From the NCBI GenBank assembly GCA_005406025.1, contig BGZK01000020.1, positions 806,001 through 870,000 on the forward strand: a stretch of DNA of 64,000 nucleotides, in the 5' to 3' direction. Positions 1 to 10,758 of this stretch are shown piece by piece. Positions within the stretch are counted from its first letter, which is position 1, and each line of letters starts with the position of its first letter. The stretch is from Eumeta japonica (lineage: Eukaryota; Arthropoda; Insecta; Lepidoptera; Psychidae). Position numbers and translations under genes: made by a program. A model generated the notes under the pieces. It did no database searches. It saw only the letters and a list, made by a program, of their open reading frames with translations, and was not told the DNA's origin.

Positions 1-207
1 ATATTAGCATTTGTGACAAGTTTAATGATATCTTTAACAATAAATTAGTCAACTACCGATTGTGAAGATAGAACAACGTATTTAGTTTTCAACTTGGATA
101 GTCAACAATTAATCATTTCAAATGAGAGTTTAAAGTACACCGCAGTCAGATTCCTGCTGGGTCTAGATAAAATACAGTTTTAACGGCCTCAACATTTCTG
201 AGGTTAC

Positions 208-401
208 CTGCAACCAGTCAACGATTCTCTTAGCGAACGGCGGGGTGAACTGCCAGACCTGCTGCATGGACAGCCCGTCCATGTCGAATATCACCACGGC
301 GCCGCATATCTGAGATTCTGGTTCCAGCATGGCGGCCTCCAAGAACAGCACGCAGCCCTTGAAGACCTCGTCCAGCGAGCACTCGTTGTGCTTCCATTTT
401 T
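208..401 (-). CDS. CRAL-TRIO protein, fourth coding exon (residues 140-204)
   Basis: This 194-base exon sits between the acceptor ttctacag at 402 and the donor CAG/gtaacc at 207. It starts with the last two bases of a Lys codon and has 64 further codons, ending in phase 0. It reads KWKHNECSLDEVFKG, then CVLFLEAAMLEPESQICG, AVVIFDMDGLS and VWQFTPPFAKRIVDWLQ. This is the core of the CRAL-TRIO pocket: a helix rich in hydrophobics, the strand VVIFDMDGLS, and the W-Q-F-T-P helix that lines the ligand cavity. Spacing and motif order match alpha-tocopherol transfer protein-like and clavesin-like proteins closely. The remaining helices and the basic C-terminal phosphoinositide-contact region must be encoded left of position 1. 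An overlapping ORF that runs on past both splice sites is the same frame read through the introns. Confidence 0.95.
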
Positions 402-904
402 CTGTAGAACAACCGAGAAAAGTTTTATTCATAACGAGTGTGTTTCGGATTGCGTAATATTTTTGCACAGCATTTTATTCGTGAGGGAATATTCAATAAT
501 GCCAAAAACGACCTATAAAATTCTACATAATAGCATACGTTCATTTAATTTGGTTATTCGCTTATGAATGTCTGAGTTGAATTAACTAATTTTTTTGTAC
601 ATAATCTAGTCGCAATTATGTTCAATACATTACTATTCTGTGATTTTAGAGCGGGTAACATTTATGGAAATGCATCGTTGGTTGAGGTGGTGATATGGCA
701 ATAAACTGTGAGAGTTGTTGCGGCTAAGCCTAATTAGTATTGAACTGGATAGAGGATTGTCTTTGACAATCGAGTTCATTTTTTTGTATTACTCATGCGG
801 GGAAAGTAGTATCTCGACGCTCGCTGTTGCGGTTGAAAAAGAACCGTTTGCCCATTTTAAAATTACGCGTGAGTTATTTTTCATAAATAAAACTGTTATT
901 TGAG

Positions 905-1165
905 TGCGACAAATTGAACGCACGTTCGACATTTGAATTTCCGTGCGACAATTTTACTAGTCGCACGCAAATTATTCTTGGCACACGCAAATTTAAATAT
1001 ATTTTGTACCCACATAAATCGCCGCATTTGTAATACAAAATAATATGTAACTCGTGCGACGTTGTCGATTATCCACTCAAGCGAATGACCGCACTCGCTT
1101 CGCTCGTGCGTTCAACTTCGCTTTCGTGGGCAATCGACAACTTGTCGCACGAGTTGCACAATTAT
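905..1165. repeat. Foldback repeat with nested hairpins (cgtgcgac motif)
   Basis: The arm at 1046-1070 (aactcgtgcgac followed by gttgtcgatt) is repeated inverted at 1132-1160, differing by small insertions of two bases. The enclosed 60 bases themselves fold: gcactcg at 1091 pairs with cgtgcg near 1105, and ccactcaagcga pairs with tcgctttcgtgg. A separate hairpin upstream pairs cgtgcgac at about 942 with gtcgcacg at about 962. The whole block is much more CpG-rich than its surroundings. Non-coding; probably a foldback or MITE remnant. Confidence 0.7.
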
Positions 1166-2104
1166 CTTTTCTTAGGTGCCTGTCATTTTGTGACATTTAA
1201 CATTGTGCTTTGACTCAATGTAAAATAATAAGTCTGTATTTCCGCCAGTCTTACTGTCGATCTTGACTTACCAAATACAGCAAATAGGATTGATAAGGAT
1301 ATAATGAATAAAAAATGTAGTGTCAAAAAAAGAAATATCTAATTATAAAACTGTAAATGACCTATGGATTAATGCAACTTGTCACCTTGTTGTTTTTCTC
1401 GCGGTTTAAGTCGAGATGTTAGAAACTTCGAGCTTTCAAACATCAAGTTAAAGCACTAACAGAATAATGCACTTTCAATATACAGATATAGACCTATTGT
1501 TTATCAAATCTGTAATTAGTTGTTTTTGAAGTTGATACCAGATACCATATCTTAGATTGCAGCCGTGTCTCAGTTTCCATCAATTTTTGACATCTTTTAA
1601 TGCAAAACATTATTTCAATTTTTGTATTAGTTTTCAAATGTATTAAAATAATGAAACTTTATAATATTACTTGGGTCAACGAAATGTGACAAGTAGCAGG
1701 TCAAAAGCTTTATGACGTCAAATCCGAAATACGAAAACACAAAAAGGTTTATTTTGTTTTGTTCAATATTTAAAGTATTTTGAACAAAAAAAAATTGTAA
1801 AATTGCAGTTTTCATTTACGTGTGACCACCTTCGACAAGGTCGGGGGCGGGGGGGTCAAAAACCTTATAATTTATGTGACGTAATTTATGGATGGCCCCT
1901 AATAGTGTATAATGTAATAAAAATAAATGCACTTAGGTAATAACATATGTCAATAAAGAAGGTATAGGGGTATTAGGTAAATTTTTAAAAACCGTTACCA
2001 TTTTTAAAATCATTTTATTCAGAATTGTTTCAGCGATTGGATAATTAAACTTTATAAATTACCTAACTGTTGTCTTTAGGTGTGTGAATGCTTTCGTATT
2101 TCAT

Positions 2105-2530
2105 ATAGATCAATCTCGCTGTCAATCTAGATCTAGATTCGACTGTCGTTCTGAATTTATTCTCGCTTTCAATTTCAACCCCTAATCCCTGTCTGATCTG
2201 ATCCTTGTCTACCTCTCTATTCCGATATCAAATTCCTAATTTTATACAATATTCTTTTTCAGAACATAATTTGCTTATCTTTGCAAAATTTCATTAGAAT
2301 CCATTCAGCTGTTTAGGCCATGCATCAAAACCTTTTCATTGGCATAGCAGCCCCTTGGGCTCCGCCCCTAGGTTCCTATTTCGCTGTCATTCCTGACGCG
2401 TATGGCGGCCGTTTTTTCGATTTGTATTTCGATTTCATTGTTGCTTCCGACCCTGGTCCAGCTTTTGATTCTGATCTCCGTTTCACTGCCGATCTTGGTT
2501 TTCTATCGTACATTGCTGTCGATGAAGCCG
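2105..2530. repeat. Degenerate TCC-GAT low-complexity tract
   Basis: Two pyrimidine-biased blocks (2105-2235 and 2375-2510) are built from loose repeats of units such as gattctgatc, tcgatttcg and tcccgat. ORFs across the tract (starting 2320 and 2402) are by-products of the skewed composition: they are rich in F, D, S, I and L and match no domain. Comparable tracts recur near 33.35, 40.2, 55.2, 57.3 and 60.5 kb. Confidence 0.6.
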
Positions 2531-3237
2531 TCCGATAACCAATCGGCCGGCGTAAACGTTAAAGATTTTTTTTTTGTACATCCATACGGAAAAGAGATTT
2601 AAATAGTGTTTATCAAGGAAAGTAATTTGTATAGTGTTTAGATGGAGACATATTAATTATCAATATCTAATTGGAAACTGAAGTAAACCGAAAAGCAGAG
2701 TTTCATAAGCGTTAACAAGCGACCGGTTTTATATTGACAATTCCTAAGTTTTTTATATATATTTTATAATGTATTCATTCTTGAACATCGTTTCTTTATA
2801 ACTTTTTGTTACCAGTTTACCTTTTTTTTTGTGATGGAGATAAAAATGGTAAAGTAAATCACAATAAAACACATTATGTAACAGTAATCATAATGACATC
2901 AAGGCAAGTTGAAATTGTATTCAAACGTCACGGTGTTTGATTTTTTTCTTCGTGTCATTACGTTACTTAATAGTTATGTCCTTATCCGCTTCCATTAAAT
3001 TTGTCATTGACGTATTCGAATATGTGGTAGATGTATTTTGTTACAAAACGAATTAAAATATTTAACAGAAGCGATCGTTTTAGATGAATGTTTTTTATTG
3101 TCATTTTCTACTTAAGTTTCTCACAAAAAAATCTTTACGACAACTACTTAAAAATTATAATAAAATTGAGAAAAATTAGCTCTATGCGTGGATCCATTAT
3201 CTGATAAGACGGATCCTGAAGATTATCGAGGACTCAC

Positions 3238-3391
3238 TTCCGAGCTCTATGACCAGTACGCGTCTCCCGTATTGGTCCCTGTTGGGCAGCACCGTCAGGA
3301 TGTTCTGCTTGAAGATGTTCTGCTCTTTGCTCGGCATGAGGCCGTCGTATTGCTTCTTGTGCTTGACCTTGAAGGCGTAATACCTTTTTAT
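3238..3391 (-). CDS. CRAL-TRIO protein, third coding exon (residues 89-139 and part of 140)
   Basis: This exon has 154 bases, an acceptor ending cttacag at 3392 and a donor GGAA/gtgagtc at 3237. It reads IKRYYAFKVKHKKQY, then a linker with LMPSKEQNIFKQN, then ILTVLPNRDQYGRRVLVIEL and a final G. This is the join between the N-terminal helical domain (R-Y-Y-x-F-K) and the first beta strand of the Sec14-like lipid-binding domain. The block L-P-N-R-D-Q-x-G-R-R-V-L-V is the conserved opening of that domain in alpha-tocopherol transfer protein and clavesin relatives. A longer ORF in another frame overlaps this exon but is a shadow: its protein matches nothing and ignores the splice sites. Phase 1 at the donor fits the following exon exactly, rebuilding a Lys codon. 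Confidence 0.92.
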
Positions 3392-3706
3392 CTGTAAGCG
3401 TTATAATTGCAAATAAATGTCGGCGATATGAACTTATGCTGTCAATTCTGATTAGATTAGGTGTCTTGAACGTATATTTCATGTTTATACATGAGAATAT
3501 CGTTAAATAATTACTCATATTTAGATGAAGAACTTGAATTATGTGAGTTTTGATAAAAATATTCTTCAATTGATACTCTAAAAACAATGCACATATAAAA
3601 ATTGACATAAAGCTTTTAGTTCAGGGTGGAACGTATTGAATTTTGTAAGCCTTTTAAAAAGTTATCATAAGGAAATAAACATTATTTAAATGGTACGAAT
3701 CAATAT

Positions 3707-4472
3707 TTAGGGTTCCGAGCCAAAATGCCAAAACGGAACTCTTATAGTTTCGTCATGTTCATCCGTCCGTATGTCACAGGCATTTTATTCAAAAACCAGA
3801 ACATGTATATTGATGAAATTTATAGTAGTTGTCCTGTATAAACCGTTACTTAGTTCAATTACAAAAACAATTTTTTTTTAGGGGGCACTCCATACATATA
3901 ATAGAAGCTAAAAAATTTTTTTTTCAATGAACGTTAAGGTGTGGCACATATTTCGACAGTTTTTTTAAAATACTTTCAGGTATTTATGCATTTTTTTTTC
4001 GATTAAACAAATATTTTCGGAAATAATCGCTCCGAAAGTAGCAAAAATTGTGTCCACCCTCCTTTATTTTTGAAACCGCATGGACAAAAAATATGAAATT
4101 ACAAAGATAACTCTAAATAAATACTTTTACCGAAAATTGTTTTGAACATGATCGGATATATCGATATATCGTTCAGTTATTGCTAAAAATTTGCATTTCT
4201 CAAACAAAAGGACTTAAGTGCCATGAAGATATGCTCTTTTGTTGGTGTTTTTTACTTTACACTATTTTAAGAGTAAGTCAAACCAAGAATAAGTAAGAGA
4301 AGGTGACATACCGACATACATGTTTTTCTAGTTATAGGTGACTAAAGTGCTTATCTTATTATGTGCGGGAAACATGGAACAAAGTGTATCAACGTCGTTT
4401 TTTCATCTGTAGTGTATTTTTTTGTAGTAATCGTTTCGGAACCTTATTTTCAACATGGTCCGACATGCTCTT
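3707..4472 (+). repeat. Dispersed repeat family 1, copy A
   Basis: Starts ttagggttccgagccaaaat and ends with a cggaacc block followed by catggtccgacatgctcttg. Internal landmarks shared with the other copies are gtatgtcacaggcatt, gggggcactccatac, aataatcgctccgaaag, aagtgccatgaagatatgct and gcgggaaacatgg. No coding capacity. Other copies start near 8891, 17000 and 43441 (plus strand) and 58550 (minus strand). Confidence 0.75.
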
Positions 4473-4758
4473 GACGGGTTTTAATATTGTGTGAATTAAT
4501 TTAAACCCCGTCGTGAACCTGGGACTATGTGTATAATTTAAGATTGTGTGCATTATACGTCCAATGGCGGTTTTGTGAAATGTTAATGATCAATAAATAT
4601 ATTTTATATTAGTTTATATGTTACGTATAAAAATATTTAATAAAAACAAAAATATTTTTTAAATTCAAAGTATATTTTTTACTTTTTATTTAATTTGAGT
4701 TTTTTTATAACTATATTTTATTTTCTAGTTTGGTAAATCTTATTTTCAGTTTATAAGA

Positions 4759-5480
4759 TCGGTAGTCAACGAAGGACCTTTTTAGTTTTGTAAAGTCCGC
4801 CCGCCAGTCTCTCTGTCCGTCTGTTTGTCTATCCGATGCTTAGCTCAGGGACTATTAATACTAGAAGCGTAATTTGGTACGGGTACGCATATCAATCACG
4901 CTGAAAAAGCAGTAGAATAAAATTTGGAAAAATTTTTTTTAGGGTTCTTTTACACGTGAAGTGGAGGATTTATTTATTTTTTTGCCAATCTCATGATGTG
5001 GGTATCGTTGGATAGCTCATTCAAAAACGTTGGGTCTTTCTGGGTGGGTGGGTGTGCGAAAAAAATTTTTCGAATTAGGGATCCGTTTCATAAATATTAA
5101 GCTTTAACGTGTTAATTTCTGTTAATCATGTGTACTCCTTCTCTCCAAGTGAATGATTATTATTGGATGTGTGAAATGATGGCAATAGTATATATAAGTT
5201 AAAAGGAAAACTATCACAGCTGAGTAGACTTTACAAACTAACGAGTAATAGTCGACCGACTTATAAAACGTACTTGAAAAAGTAAAAAGCAAAATTTTAT
5301 GTAAATTCCATTGAAAGTCACTTGACGACGTTGTTGGTTGTACAGAATAAATAGTAAATAGAAGTATATGAACTATGCAAAATTTTGAAATTATAAAATC
5401 ATAACAGTCTTAACATATGCGGGTATGTGGAGTTCGCTTTTAGACGTATTAGCCATAACACCGTGAACTTTATCAATGGA
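4759..5480 (+). repeat. Dispersed repeat family 2, copy 1
   Basis: Shares with 52658-53250 the series tctgtccgtctgt, a gactattaat-like block, acgcatatcaatc, gtaaaataaaatcttga-like sequence, then gtagactttacaaactaacg and cgacttataaaacgtacttg. Both copies are on the plus strand. Non-coding, uncharacterised; the left edge is defined by gtagtcaacgaagg, the counterpart of gttccgtagttaataagg in the other copy. Confidence 0.65.
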
Positions 5481-5831
5481 TTCAAAATATCAAACAAAAA
5501 ACCCTCTCTAAGTCCGTTTATTGTGACGGGCAACTACGGAACCATGCAATGCGCGTGATTCTACACGCACTATTTAGTGTGATCTCGCAGTCGGTAGTTA
5601 CATAATGGTGTTGGATTCGTCAAAGAAAACCAAATGAGCCCAAACCCGAGAGCTTCGCTGGTAGCTACTAAAAAAATACATTATCCACCTCCAGGCTCCA
5701 TCGTCAGATCAGCTGAGTGGTACTAAATTGTAAAGTTTGAAATCGATGAGACAGTCGGAAATAAGTTAAAATCATTGAGTATCGCATGGGTTAAAATCGA
5801 CTTCCAAGATTTGTTTAATTTACACAGTTCA

Positions 5832-5832
5832 T

Positions 5833-5861
<29 letters not shown>
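5832..5861. repeat. (TA)n microsatellite
   Basis: An uninterrupted TA dinucleotide run of about 14 units within an intron. Likely polymorphic. Confidence 0.9.
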
Positions 5862-5864
<3 letters not shown>

Positions 5865-6136
5865 CAGGTAAAGCCAATGATTATAAAAAAACATATCTAT
5901 TAAAAAGGGAAAAAATAATGTTTACAAGTTTGTTTCATAAGTCTAAATTTCCGTATTAAAAAAAATTTAAACAAGAATCTTATGTATTTGAAACAAATTA
6001 TTTGTTTGATAATAAAAACAGGTGGACGTAGATGTAATAGCCTTATCAAACTACCTGTCCTTTCCATATTTCCCATTCCAAGGTTTTCATGATGGATGTT
6101 GTAATTGGTTAGGTTGATGATGCAGTTAACACTCAC

Positions 6137-6231
6137 CAACTCGTAGGCGCTCTCCGGGTAGAATTTGCAAGGCCTGAGGAAGCGGACGAGCCAGGCGTCG
6201 CTGTGCAGCGGGACGTGGAGATCTTTGTCAT
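6137..6231 (-). CDS. CRAL-TRIO protein, second coding exon (residues 57-88)
   Basis: This 95-base exon lies between an acceptor ending cgcag at 6232 and a donor TTG/gtgagt at 6136. It supplies the last two bases of an Asn codon split by the 20.8-kb intron, then 31 codons. The peptide runs D-K-D-L-H-V-P, then SDAWLVRFLRPCKFYPESAY, then E-L. The sequence xxLxRFLRxxKF is the conserved second half of the CRAL-TRIO N-terminal domain, in which members carry D-x-x-L-L-R-F-L-R-A-R-K-F; here the usual Ala-Arg is Pro-Cys. The exon ends in phase 0. Too short to stand out as an ORF, it is recognised by the motif and splice sites. Function depends on the rest of the gene. Confidence 0.9.
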
Positions 6232-7369
6232 CTGCGGGGTTACGTTAGTCCATTATTGCAACCTCAAAGCGTAGACGAAATACCGCGTTTATTGCATTCG
6301 TTGGATGCCATAGCTGTACAAACGGGTCTGTTTTAAGAAGCGATTAAAAATGGATTTGTTCACATGCCTTTAAAGGTTTGATTCCTTGTCTTAGCTTTAA
6401 TCATCGAAACTAATGACAAGGGATATTTTAATTTACTCATGAGTTAAAAAGGGCTGATGGCGTACGGAGTTTTCGAAACAGAAGGTACGAACCCTGACGA
6501 GGAGTGAATAAACTAGGGAGGGCTCCATCAGAAATAAAAGAAGGCATGCTTCTGTAGCATGGTAATAAAGTGTGACACATTACATATACGAGCTAAAAAA
6601 CACTCCGTATTGGAGAGCTGGACGTCTTCTGCGCTGGTGGCCGAGCATGCTTACCTAGTGCCCTGTATATTTATTGGTTACTAACATAACTCTGGAGAAA
6701 TTTAGTTTACTTAGATGCATACCTACTAATCTATAATTTCTAGAATTTCGATGTATTCAGAAATTGTACATAAATACTAGCCCAATCAATAGTCAATATG
6801 ACATCCGTTCTGTGGTGCTAAAATGCTGAATTAGCATGTACTAATTTAGCGTTTTAGCACCATTTTTCCTTTATCTGCGAGCAAATTTTGTCGTCGTTCT
6901 CACATTTAAGTACAAAATATTCAGTTATGACTGAAAAAAATCTGAAAACTATGAAAAAAAGTTAGTAAACACGGTTTGAAATATTACACAATCGACTTTT
7001 TTCAATTATTTAATATTTGGTATTTTAATTAAAAAAATAATTAATTGAAGCTTAAAATGTGCGTTCGAGCCCTGAAGACCCACGCAACGGACTGCTGTTT
7101 CTTTTAATTTAAGCACAAATTGAATGTATCGATTGCGATTTGATTTAACAATGAAAAAAAAAAATTAATGGTATCCACATATTGTGGATGGTTCGCTTGA
7201 ATCAGTCAGTTTTCTAGTACGGAGAATTAGGAAAATATGATTAAATAAAAATAAGAGGAGGCGAGAACTGTTCCTAACAGTTGGTTTTTCTATGGATTAT
7301 ATACACCAATATAATTGGGTGTCTGTACGACAATTAAGTAAAAAAATAATAATAACATAAACCACCACC

Positions 7370-8090
7370 TATTTTTCAGAAGCCATAGACTACAAATTTC
7401 CACATGGTGCGATCTTTACAATGCGTTTGCTTTATTGACAAGTGATGTCTATCATTTTTCATGCTTTCTCGTCGGTTTAGGATGTTCAAAAATTGGCCCT
7501 TTTCTAATATGCCAGCAATTTGGTTTGCATAAAATTTCCTGGGACTACCCTTGCCGACCTTTACATCACACACATTCGTTCTAAAGATTTTTTTGTCCGT
7601 CTACTTTTATTAGTCCTTTCTAGACGGCCAAGCCACCGCAATATACCTTTTTCTACTCTAGTCACCACATCTTCCTTCAAACCACACCGTTCTCTCACAT
7701 CACTGTTTCTACATCTATCTTTTAAAGGCACCCCATACATATTACGCAGAGATCGCATCTCCACCGCATTGATTCTACTTTCATATTGTTTTTGCCATAC
7801 CTAACATCCGCTACCGTACATAAACACAAGCATGAGGATCGTGTTATGAATAGCCAAACGTGCATGTCGTGAGAAGCTTTTGACGTTTATAATAGAAAGC
7901 AAGGCCCCATTCACTTTCTTTCCCGCATTCTTCTTTAAATGTCTCTATCATGTTTACCGTCGTTTTAAAATAGACTACCCAAGTATAAAAACTCTTTTAC
8001 CTGTTCGACTCTCTCACCTTCTGTATATATATCGCATTGTGCTTTCGGCTTCTTTCAAAGACCTCTTGAAAACTTGAGCATGAAAATTGT
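7370..8090 (-). mobile_element. Non-LTR retrotransposon 3' fragment (reverse transcriptase C-terminal region)
   Basis: On the minus strand, frames at about 8080-7370 spell a decayed protein end found in lepidopteran endonuclease-reverse transcriptase elements. One piece gives MEMRSLRNMYGVPLKDRCRN followed by VRERCG and ILRWLGRLERTNKSRRTKK (7764-7561). The next frame gives VGKGSPRKFYANQIAGILEK and CKDRTMWKFVV (7573-7376). An earlier piece (about 7870-7770) gives a frame with a yes-box-like LVFMYGS stretch. The change of frame near 7565 and scattered stops show it is dead. The endonuclease and catalytic fingers are missing, so this is a fragment. Relatives occur at 13163-13440 and 25690-25990 on the plus strand. 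It sits in the intron of the lipid-transfer gene, in the same orientation. Confidence 0.75.
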
Positions 8091-8379
8091 GTCATATTAT
8101 ATCCGCGCCGTGATATATTTATGTTTTACTGACTGATTTAATTGAATTTATTAAACCAATGCTATTTCATTTTTAAATTCAAACATGGTAAATAAATAAT
8201 ATTGGTAAAGTTTGATTTGTCTCATTTATCACACACATGTAAAACATAGACGTTTGTATACATATTTTGATAGCACTTATCACTGTGTTGGCAGACCTAA
8301 ATGTTTTAATTTTTATCAAAGAGGTATTTTACAGGTATTGTAAGTATTAAGCACTGGGATTTTTTGCTATAAACTTGCC

Positions 8380-8475
8380 ACTAGATAGCTTTGCAGCGCA
8401 TCATTTTCTGCAACCGATTGCTATGAAATTTTATACATAGATATTATTTGTGCCCGCGGCTCTGCTCGCGTGGAC
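8380..8475 (+). repeat. Repeat fragment ending in cccgcggctctgctcgcgtgg
   Basis: The short GC-rich motif near 8455-8475 in AT-rich sequence resembles a tail motif that I have seen to recur in lepidopteran genomes. The boundaries and parent element are unknown. Small fragment only. Confidence 0.35.
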
Positions 8476-8890
8476 TACAGAATTGTTGTCTATAATTGAA
8501 TTGTTGTCTTTTTTTTATAAGTAAAGTAGCGTTTTACTTGAATATCTTAATTATGAGACAAACAATGATAAGACAAACATTATTAATTTGAATATACTTT
8601 TAGAATTGTTAGGTATTACATGTATTTTTTTTTCTTAACTTGAATTTTTTTTATATCAAAGCCTCATTGTATATAATATACCTCGCTCTTTTTTAATGAG
8701 TGTAAGTCAGTTTCCCGCCGTTATTTTCCGTTATTTCAAAAACCAAAATGCTTGCTATACATTATCCATACATATGCTTTCCCGTATTTTTTTAGGTCTT
8801 TTAAAATCTGCAATTTTATGGCGAACGAATTTGATATAGCTCTTATGGTTACTCGGCGTAAGCTAATTTAAGCGCCCCAAAAGCAATCTT

Positions 8891-9590
8891 TTTAGAGTTC
8901 CGAGCCAAAATGGCGAAAACAGAATCCTTATAGTTTCACGTCAATTCATCTGTCCACATGTCACAGGCATTCCATTAAAAAAACTACAAGATCTATATTG
9001 ATGAAATTTATAGTGTAGGTGTTTTGTGTCAGCCGGTACTTAGTTTCCTGGTTAAATAACAAATATAAATATTGAATTCAGGGATCTACATACTTGTAAC
9101 AGAAGTAAATTTTTTTTTCAGCAAACATCAACGTGAGATACATACTTCGACAGTTGTTTTAAAAACACTTTAAGGTTTTTAAGCAATTTTTCTGAGTGAC
9201 TAATTTCGGAAATAATCGCTCCGAAAATTGTAGAAATTGTGTCTCACACTTCTATTTCCTAAACTGTATGTCCAAAAAGTATGAAAAAATTAATGCAGGT
9301 AACGCTTAATAAATACTTTCAAGAAAAGCTGAGCTTCTCAACAAAAGGACGTAAGTGCCATGAAGATACACTCTTTTGCGATGCAATTACTTTACACTAT
9401 TTTAATAGTGATAGGCGACCGACGTGCCTACTAGTTTTTGTAGTTATAGGCGACTAAAGTGCTTATAATTATTCTGTGAGGGAAACCTGGAAAAAGTGTA
9501 ACAACGTACTTTTTCCATCTGTAGTGCATTTCTTTGTAATAATGGCTTTGGAATCGTATAATGAGCATGGTCCTACAAGCTCTTGGCCAG
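8891..9590 (+). repeat. Dispersed repeat family 1, copy B
   Basis: Starts ttagagttccgagccaaaat and ends with atgagcatggtcctacaagc then tcttggccag. It shares the family landmarks aataatcgctccgaaa, gtaagtgccatgaagata and gcgactaaagtgctta. The terminal hairpin stem is damaged here (catgctc has become caagctc). Short ORFs inside are spurious. Confidence 0.75.
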
Positions 9591-10179
9591 TTTCCTTTTC
9601 AATTTTGATTGGCTATTATTATTACTGCTTATTTCGTATGTTACTATATGTAATAAAATATATCTTACAATTTAGTTAGATAATATTGTTATGAATTTAG
9701 AAAAAAAATGTAAATCGTATAAGTAGTTTTCGCGTGAAAAGGGCATAAACGGCAGACGGACAGAGAGACGTTGAGTTTTATAGTATGCATCGATGGATAT
9801 TCTTCGATTTATATAATTAATGTTGTCTTTTACACACTTTATTTGTTCGCTGTATGTGTATTGTATGTTGTACATTACATTTCAAGACGGTGATAATGTA
9901 ATTATTTTTATTTTTTTACAGTTAATGCTGAACATTAGGAAGTCGTTAAAAATGAATGTATGTAAACTTGTCTATAAATATGTCTAAAAATCATTGATAT
10001 ATCAAAAAACACATTAATGGTAATTAAGTAAAAAAAACATTTTTTTTTTTCATATGTTTCGTATGTATCCAAATTTTTATTAACATAATACGCTTACATA
10101 GAAGAATAACTTAACTTTTTTGTTTGAAATTCGATTGTAATTAAACAGATACTAAATGTTAAGGGAAACTTGCCACAAT

Positions 10180-10330
10180 ACGTCAATGAAAATAGCATTC
10201 AAATCGGTTCAGCCATTTCTGAGATTAGCATGCGCAAACGCTCAGACAGATTATTTTTTTGGCCTCGGTAACATAAGTATAACGCGTATAAATTGAAATT
10301 TATGGAAAAGTTATTTGATGTACAGACACG
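10180..10330 (+). repeat. Probable repeat fragment (cggttcagccatttctgag motif)
   Basis: A motif of the form caaatcggttcagccatttc followed by agattagcatgcgcaaacgc resembles a sequence carried by many lepidopteran retroelement tails. Boundaries are uncertain. Confidence 0.35.
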
Positions 10331-10371
10331 GTTCGTTTACAGTTTTATTATATTAGATTTGAATTTTTGTG

Positions 10372-10758
10372 TTAGACATTTTTTTCGACTTCAACGTACG
10401 CATCAAGGACGGGCAAGTCTAGAGATAAAAATATAAGAAATTTATTATGTTTCCATGTCGACGGTGCAGCAGGTATATGCTTTACGAGCACGCCATCTAC
10501 TGGAAAGGACAGATCAAAGTTTGCCAGGCCAGCCAGTAAAGAAATAAATAACATATATTAATCGCTGCCGATAACTAAATCGGATAATTTTGGAGTGCTC
10601 ATTTGAGAAACGTCGAACAACGAAGTTCTTTTGGAAATATTTTTTTCCAAAACATGCCACTTCAATAGATTGTATGGAATAAGGTCGCTATCCACCTGTA
10701 TTTTTGAGTGTTTAGTTCTCCTTAAACCAACGGATTTTGATATAGCTTTCACTGTCAT
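10372..10758 (-). pseudogene. Possible BEL/Pao-type retrotransposon protease-region remnant
   Basis: Two ORFs, 10758-10558 and 10554-10372, are in the same frame and separated by one stop codon, giving about 128 codons in this AT-rich intron. The segment reading PKLSDLVIGSD, then after the stop ISLLAGLANFDLS, resembles the K-I-D-(L/V)-(L/I)-I-G-A-D block with a following L-x-x-G-L that lies between protease and reverse transcriptase in BEL/Pao LTR retrotransposon polyproteins. The typical retropepsin D-(S/T)-G motif is not visible and no LTRs were seen nearby. The match is by pattern only. The alternative is a chance frame, although a single stop in 129 codons at this base composition is unusual. 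Confidence 0.3.

Larger units (their letters stand above)
402..3237 (-). other. Intron between coding exons 3 and 4 (2.8 kb)
   Basis: AT-rich intron. It holds a cluster of cgtgcgac-containing inverted repeats (about 905-1160), a TCC-GAT low-complexity tract (about 2105-2530), and repeat-like sequence around 2270-2350 (a motif near aatccattcagctgttt that I recognise as common in lepidopteran repeats). No other exon, promoter or RNA gene could be supported in it. Confidence 0.8.
3392..6136 (-). other. Intron between coding exons 2 and 3 (2.7 kb)
   Basis: AT-rich intron, largely filled by two dispersed repeats (about 3707-4472 and 4759-5480) and a (TA)n microsatellite at 5832-5861. No other coding signal. 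Confidence 0.8.

Noticed and set aside
3234..3608. 124-codon minus-strand ORF across the third coding exon
   Set aside because: It is in the wrong frame for the CRAL-TRIO exon and ignores both splice sites; its Gln/Arg-rich end is a shadow of the true frame.
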